Assembly: GCA_020832925.1 (NCBI GenBank)
Contig: JAJHRF010000014.1
Span: forward strand, 1 to 36,884
Direction: 5' to 3'
Source: Desulfurococcaceae archaeon
Lineage (GTDB): Archaea; Thermoproteota; Thermoprotei_A; Sulfolobales; Ignisphaeraceae
DNA: 36,884 nt
The notes below the pieces were generated by a model. The model ran no database searches, was not told the origin of the DNA, and saw nothing but the letters and a program-made list of their open reading frames with translations. The position numbers and the translations under genes are program-made. This document shows, one piece after another, positions 32,976 to 36,884 of this stretch; position 1 is the first letter of the stretch, and each line of letters opens with the position of its first letter.

Positions 32976-33353
32976 TTAATGCGCTATAGGTATATATTTA
33001 ACTCTACTCCCCGTAGCCGTAAGTTCTCTATGAAGAGCTCTGACTTTCCTAGAATCCCCTAGGATAACCATTGTACATACACACCACTTCTCCACATGGT
33101 TATGAGAGTAACTCACTATTATATCTCTATAGTTTTCAATAAACCTCTCTACAACTCTACATTCACATGCTTCAACAACCATTACTCCACAGCATCTATG
33201 ATCACCTAGACTATGGCTGTGCTCCTCAATAAGATCAGTTACAGCTTTCTCGACGAGTTTAGACCTATCTATATTCATAGATTTAGCTATGTTATCGAGT
33301 TTCTCAGCTATCGCGGAATCTATAGCTATACCGAAACGTCTCTTCTTACCCAT
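32976..33353 (-). CDS. NikR-like ribbon-helix-helix metal regulator
   Basis: A 125-residue repressor-type protein. Residues 1-43 are a CopG/NikR ribbon-helix-helix (RRFGIAIDSAIAEKLDNIAK, SKLVEKAVTDLIEEH). The rest resembles the NikR ACT-like metal domain: VSYSHNHVEKWCVCTMVILGD matches the HxH...C segment, with His84, His86 and Cys91. The gap between the second His and Cys is one residue shorter than in NikR, and the first NikR His has no counterpart. Extra Cys/His (HSHS 45-48, C54, C55, C63, C65, C93) suggest another metal. The start overlaps the permease end by 8 bp, making it the last gene of the importer operon, and it likely controls that promoter. Confidence 0.83.
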   Translation of the reverse strand: MGKKRRFGIAIDSAIAEKLDNIAKSMNIDRSKLVEKAVTDLIEEHSHSLGDHRCCGVMVVEACECRVVERFIENYRDIIVSYSHNHVEKWCVCTMVILGDSRKVRALHRELTATGSRVKYIPIAH

Positions 33354-34230
33354 ACTTCCTCAACCTTTTTACAGCTATAGATATGAGGTACATAGCCAGG
33401 ATTATGAATCCTGTAGAACTTGCAGGAGCAAGGTTTAGCTTTATAGATAAGGAGAAGCCTAACAACGTGGCTATGGTGGAAATAAAGAGACTAGCTATCA
33501 TAACCTTTCTACCTCCTTCAACTAAGTTTATAGCTACAAGAGCTGGTAGAAGGAGGAGTACATGTTCAAGTATGTATCCAACAATCTTCAGAACAGCAAG
33601 CGTTGTTAAACCTATAACTGTGAAGAACAGGAAGTCGTATAGATGCACCATCCTACCATATATAAGTGTAGATGTATCTCTATCGATACCCATGTATATA
33701 ACAGCCTCGTATATAGCTATAGATACTACTACCACTACAAAAGTTAGCATAGCTAGCACGTATATATCTCGATGTGTTACGAGAAGTGGATCCCCTAGAA
33801 TCAAGCTCCATAAGCTATAGCTAACCCTGAACATCCTCAAAGCGATATACATAACCATAACGTTAGCTGAAACACTTCCAGCAGTAGCTATCGAGGTCGC
33901 TATATCGGGATCTACACCTCTATGTATAGCGTACCCCACGAGATACATAGATATAAGCCCTATAACTATAACCCAGAAAAACTCGTAGTTCACAGGGGTA
34001 GTATTCACAAGGATTATAGATAATGTAGTAGCGAGTAAAGCCATATGAGGATACTCGCTTGCTAAAAAATATAGCCTTCTAGCAGCTATCAAAGGACTCG
34101 CAATACCCATCATAACGGATGTTAGTAGAGCTACAGCTAAGTACTCAACCCTAGCTATAGCTACGATCCCTATAGCTAGAGATAGGAAGAGTATCGAGAT
34201 AAGAGTAGCTGTAATCTTGTCCAAATTCAT
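33346..34230 (-). CDS. ABC-3 family metal importer permease
   Basis: A 294-residue membrane protein with about eight to nine helices, of the ZnuB/MntB family (ABC-3). Seen: SVMMGIASPLIAARRLYFLASEYPHMALL near the start, a family hallmark, GYAIHRGVDPDIATSIATAG and ALVAINLVEGGRKVMIASL near the last third. It forms the translocation channel for zinc, manganese or a related divalent ion. It overlaps the binding protein gene by 4 bp and the regulator by 8 bp. Confidence 0.9.
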   Translation of the reverse strand: MNLDKITATLISILFLSLAIGIVAIARVEYLAVALLTSVMMGIASPLIAARRLYFLASEYPHMALLATTLSIILVNTTPVNYEFFWVIVIGLISMYLVGYAIHRGVDPDIATSIATAGSVSANVMVMYIALRMFRVSYSLWSLILGDPLLVTHRDIYVLAMLTFVVVVVSIAIYEAVIYMGIDRDTSTLIYGRMVHLYDFLFFTVIGLTTLAVLKIVGYILEHVLLLLPALVAINLVEGGRKVMIASLFISTIATLLGFSLSIKLNLAPASSTGFIILAMYLISIAVKRLRKYG

Positions 34231-35219
34231 CGCCTTTTAAACCTCAACCCCACTACAGCTATCATGATTATAATCGCAGATAACATAATGATAAGCTTAT
34301 TATAATCGATACTAGGACTGGTGTACCTAGTAGTTGTAGAGGTTAAGATCATCGCAGTCCTATTGTAGAAATCTTCTAGATATTCAGCTATAGAATCTGT
34401 AGATGTAATAGGGTTCGGTATAACTAGCAATTTAGCTCCGTATCTATGTGCAAAATCTTCTAAAAGATTTCGAGCAGGTGAATCTTCTGTTACAATTACT
34501 AACGTATTTTCTCTATATATACGAAGATATTCTTCAGCTTTCTCGATATCTTGAGGAGCTACAGGAACTCCATGCTCAGTAATCAAGATTTGTATAACTT
34601 CTGCTCCAAACCACGATGCTAAGTACTGTAGAGGTGGGGTATCTACGATAGTTTTCAAATCTTTTAAAGGTTTCGAAGACGTCTTCTCAATTTTATCTAT
34701 GAGTGTTCTTGATTTACTTAGATATACTTCTCTACATTGGGGTCTGAGGTGGGTTAGTATAGATGTTATGTTCTCGATGAAGATGGCGAAGTTGTTACCG
34801 TGGAAAAGAACTCCGTGATAATTAATATTACTAGAACCCGGTATTATTAGGAGAGATATATTGGTTATACTCGGTATCTCGATAAGCTTAGCCTTTAATT
34901 CCCCTGATAAAACCATTTCTCGTATCTTTAACTCGAAAGGTGTATGAGCTGTAGATACTATGAGATTTGCTCTAGATAAAATCTCGATATCTCTATACGT
35001 TAGCTGGTAATCATGAGGGTCTACACCTGGGGGTACGAGGTAGTAAACATCATCGTTTTCGCATAGGAGAGCTTCTATATCTTTGATCATGAAGGGGAAT
35101 GTTACAACGATCTTAACTCCTTGAATACCTTGGCTATGTACACTACCTACCCAGATAGCTAAGCTTATCATCAACAACACTAAGATTAAGAGTATCGTCA
35201 ATCTACTTATCTTGAGCAT
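34227..35219 (-). CDS. Metal-binding lipoprotein-like solute-binding protein (ZnuA family)
   Basis: A 330-residue cluster A-I binding protein. Seen: an N-terminal hydrophobic segment (about 7-26), PPGVDPHDYQLT with ligand His69, NYHGVLFHGN with His135/His140, ITEHGVPVAP with Glu215/His216, and VTEDSPARN with Glu245/Asp246. A C-terminal membrane helix (about 308-325) followed by Arg/Lys anchors it to the cell surface, as common in archaea. The usual His-rich loop of zinc-specific ZnuA is absent. GGTGG is 11 nt before the ATG, longer than in neighbours. Confidence 0.9.
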   Translation of the reverse strand: MLKISRLTILLILVLLMISLAIWVGSVHSQGIQGVKIVVTFPFMIKDIEALLCENDDVYYLVPPGVDPHDYQLTYRDIEILSRANLIVSTAHTPFELKIREMVLSGELKAKLIEIPSITNISLLIIPGSSNINYHGVLFHGNNFAIFIENITSILTHLRPQCREVYLSKSRTLIDKIEKTSSKPLKDLKTIVDTPPLQYLASWFGAEVIQILITEHGVPVAPQDIEKAEEYLRIYRENTLVIVTEDSPARNLLEDFAHRYGAKLLVIPNPITSTDSIAEYLEDFYNRTAMILTSTTTRYTSPSIDYNKLIIMLSAIIIMIAVVGLRFKRR

Positions 35220-35240
35220 CGTTGTATAGCCACCTTCTTA

Positions 35241-35248
35241 TGTGCACA
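35241..35248. promoter_or_regulatory. Operator-like palindrome, left copy
   Basis: TGTGCACA is a perfect 8-bp palindrome lying between the shared TATA box and the predicted transcript start of the binding-protein operon (near 35232-35236). With flanking bases it is ATGTGCACA, the exact reverse complement of the right copy with its flank. Confidence 0.6.
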
Positions 35249-35254
35249 AGAAAC

Positions 35255-35262
35255 TTTATAAG
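35255..35262. promoter_or_regulatory. Bidirectional TATA box of the metal importer
   Basis: CTTTATAAG (35254-35262) reads as CTTATAAAG on the other strand, so one box can serve both directions. The surrounding AAACTTTATAAGTTT is nearly palindromic. It predicts starts near 35285 (ATPase) and near 35232 (binding protein, permease, regulator). No second TATA box is present in the 75-bp gap. Confidence 0.65.
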
Positions 35263-35274
35263 TTTTTCAGTCTC

Positions 35275-35282
35275 TGTGCACA
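35275..35282. promoter_or_regulatory. Operator-like palindrome, right copy
   Basis: Second TGTGCACA, 34 bp from the first (about three helical turns) and directly before the predicted start of the ATPase transcript. The pair is symmetric about the TATA box, so a ribbon-helix-helix protein bound at both sites would block both directions. Confidence 0.6.
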
Positions 35283-35293
35283 TAGGGATCTCG

Positions 35294-36061
35294 TTGGTTT
35301 CGCTAAAACTCGAAGATCTAACGATAGGTTACGACAAACCAGTGGTTAGCGATATAGATTTAGAGTTGAGATCTCCAGCTTTAGTACAGGTTATGGGTCC
35401 TAATGGAGCTGGTAAAACAACGTTGTTGAAGACCATCATAGGTGTTTTAAAGCCTTTGAAAGGGAAAATCTTTGTAAACAATGATGATATTACAGGCGAT
35501 CCTGAGAAAGCTGGTAGGTACATAAGCTATGTACCTCAGATAGCTACGTATATCCTAGGCAATGTCTTCCCGATAACTGTGAGAGAATTTATAGAGTTCG
35601 AAGCTAAGGTCTATGCTAGGCGTACCAGGAGTAGAGTCGATGTGGATAAAGTTGTTGATGAGATTCTGGAAATAGTTGAAATACCTAAAGAACTTTGGTC
35701 TAAAGGTATAGACAAGCTATCAGGTGGTCAAAGACAGAGATTGCTAATTGCTCGAGCACTTATTGCTGATGCACCTATAATTGCTATGGACGAACCGCTA
35801 TCAGCTGTAGATGTTGAGGGTAAAGCATTGTTATCGAATACACTGGGCAAGCTTAAGGAGAGGAACAGGATAGTGATTATAACATGTCACGATCCGGAGC
35901 TCTTGATAAACTACACAGACTACATTATGCTCATCGGCAACAATACATATGTATTCGGAAAACCTGACGAAGTTCTTCAACCACATATACTTGCTAAATT
36001 CTATCGATCGAGTTTCATAGAGTTTGAGAAACATATACATATATGTGATTTCCATCTATAG
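35294..36061 (+). CDS. ABC transporter ATPase of the metal importer
   Basis: A 255-residue ATP-binding subunit of the ZnuC/MntA type. Seen: Walker A GPNGAGKTT (35-43), Q-loop SYVPQIA, signature LSGGQRQR, Walker B IIAMDEP and the switch His in ITCHDPE. TTG 35294 is chosen because the conserved start (SLKLEDLTIGYDKPVV) follows at once. An ATG at 35222 would translate through the operator and TATA box and is excluded. The predicted leader is about 9 nt. Confidence 0.93.
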   Translation: MVSLKLEDLTIGYDKPVVSDIDLELRSPALVQVMGPNGAGKTTLLKTIIGVLKPLKGKIFVNNDDITGDPEKAGRYISYVPQIATYILGNVFPITVREFIEFEAKVYARRTRSRVDVDKVVDEILEIVEIPKELWSKGIDKLSGGQRQRLLIARALIADAPIIAMDEPLSAVDVEGKALLSNTLGKLKERNRIVIITCHDPELLINYTDYIMLIGNNTYVFGKPDEVLQPHILAKFYRSSFIEFEKHIHICDFHL

Positions 36062-36086
36062 ACATAGAGCTAATTAATCAAGGTAC

Positions 36087-36794
36087 TTAACTCAGTTTCT
36101 TCTCCAAGACCTTTTCCCAATCAACTATAATCAGGAGCGTCATCATTATAGCTAATAGAACAGTTGTAACTACGAACGAAACAATATCACTTTCAGGACC
36201 TACAACTTCATACCATAGCCTACCCAAGACTATAGTAAGGTATGTCATCAATGTTTTACCGAGAACTGTAAAGGGGAGTAATCTCCACAAGCTGTACCTC
36301 ACGATCCCTAGCGGGAGGTATAGAGCTTTATCTGGGAGAAAAGTAAGCGAAAATATGAATGCGAGTAAAGGGAGAGCGATAGAGCCTTTGCGTTCTGCAA
36401 ATTTAAGTAAAGCATTAACTCTTTTAACATAGATAGAACCACTTAATGCTTGTGATGAAGCTCTACCTAGAACCCAGGCAACAGCTTCACCAAGTGCGGA
36501 AGCTATTCCTACAACTAAAGCTGTTATCAATGGATTTACATATGGAGCAACCCTAAACACTACAATCATATACGGTATAGGTACGATAGATAAACACGAT
36601 ACAAAGGATAGAAAGGATAGTCCTGCTAAGCCATAGGCTCGTAATAGTGTATACATTAAAAATTCTCTGTGTACGTATATAGTTATGCTGATCATTATGA
36701 GTAGTAGAAGCGATATATATAATCCGAGGATCTTCCTAAACTTCTCCCAATCTCTAACCATATACACCACAGTACTCAGCGACCCTCTTTTCAT
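36087..36794 (-). CDS. VTT/DedA-like (YqaA-type) membrane protein
   Basis: A 235-residue membrane protein with about five helices. The central part, with PYVNPLITALVVGIASALGEAVAWVLGRA and FLPDKALYLPLGIVRYSLWRL, fits the VTT (SNARE-associated, DedA/YqaA) fold with its two re-entrant halves and conserved Gly and Arg. These proteins are linked to lipid scrambling and proton-driven transport. ATG 36794 matches the transcript start expected from the TATA box at 36815-36822, so the message is likely leaderless; TTG 36806 is upstream. Confidence 0.75.
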   Translation of the reverse strand: MKRGSLSTVVYMVRDWEKFRKILGLYISLLLLIMISITIYVHREFLMYTLLRAYGLAGLSFLSFVSCLSIVPIPYMIVVFRVAPYVNPLITALVVGIASALGEAVAWVLGRASSQALSGSIYVKRVNALLKFAERKGSIALPLLAFIFSLTFLPDKALYLPLGIVRYSLWRLLPFTVLGKTLMTYLTIVLGRLWYEVVGPESDIVSFVVTTVLLAIMMTLLIIVDWEKVLEKKLS

Positions 36795-36814
36795 CTTGTT
36801 CTTCAATCTAAAGC

Positions 36815-36822
36815 TTATATAT
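36815..36822 (-). promoter_or_regulatory. TATA box of the VTT-family gene
   Basis: On the reverse strand GATATATAAGCTTT contains a TATA box centred about 26 bp before 36793, the first base region of the ATG. The rest of the window end (36823-36884) shows no gene. Confidence 0.55.
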
Positions 36823-36884
36823 CTAAAAACTACACCTTGTCACCTTGGTATATCTATATGAAAGTAAGAATAAAATTCTTTTCG

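Noticed and set aside
35222-35293. ATPase open frame beginning at ATG 35222
   Set aside because: It would translate through the TATA box and both palindromes, and ABC ATPases start right before SLKLEDL; TTG 35294 fits.

Overview
The window reads as chromosome of a hyperthermophilic crenarchaeon (Thermoprotei). The lineage-specific evidence is an archaeal aIF2-beta/NMD3/aIF1A/RIO1/KH cluster, a crenarchaeal-type single-OB SSB, Nre repair proteins, a GTP-dependent dephospho-CoA kinase of the archaeal type, intron-bearing tRNAs, TATA boxes about 26 bp before starts, and Shine-Dalgarno motifs of the GGTG/GAGGTG type. I cannot name the species. The DNA is AT-rich with short intergenic gaps. There is no CRISPR array, insertion sequence or prophage; two genes are visibly decayed.

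Layout. 1-1310: tRNA-Asp, a DHH phosphoesterase, and an intron-bearing tRNA (probably Pro) that overlaps the end of the DHH gene. 1446-4888: a stand-alone tRNA-binding OB protein and isoleucyl-tRNA synthetase, whose reading frame has no ATG/GTG/TTG before its HIGH motif. 5140-9153: dephospho-CoA kinase, an unknown protein, then hydrogenase maturation genes (HypA, the archaeal Mrp/MinD-type HypB, an M52 protease) and a geranylgeranyl-reductase-like flavoprotein. 9180-12593: glycerate kinase, DppA-type D-aminopeptidase, JAMM protease, HD hydrolase. 12739-15661: NreA with a PCNA-binding tail, a DUF3795 protein, and a radical-SAM tRNA methylthiotransferase.

15903-19555 is a tight translation-initiation and ribosome-maturation operon: aIF2-beta, DUF424, NMD3, aIF1A, RIO1 kinase, KH (Dim2/Pno1-like). 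aIF1A appears to start at ATA. tRNA-Trp follows with a 63-nt intron whose sequence fits a box C/D guide for C34 of the same tRNA. 19805-28258 carries an M48 protease, an ASCH protein, a PhoU-like regulator, a DUF2283 protein, a catalytically dead-looking M24 (aminopeptidase P-like) protein, SSB with a PqqD-like protein, a decayed flavin reductase, membrane proteins, a YkgJ-type Cys-cluster protein and tRNA-Val.

28383-32877 is the least explained part: small unknown proteins, a probable SecB-fold protein, the remains of a KaiC-like ATPase, a membrane-anchored winged-helix regulator, and a second Nre protein without a PIP box. 32976-36061 is a complete metal ABC importer (binding protein, permease, ATPase) with a NikR-like regulator. 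Its divergent halves share one TATA box flanked symmetrically by two TGTGCACA palindromes, probably the operators. A VTT/DedA-type membrane protein closes the window.

Most noteworthy: the two apparent non-canonical start codons (TTA for ileS, ATA for aIF1A), each exactly at the Shine-Dalgarno spacing used by the neighbours; the guide RNA inside the tRNA-Trp intron; and the symmetric metal-regulated promoter.
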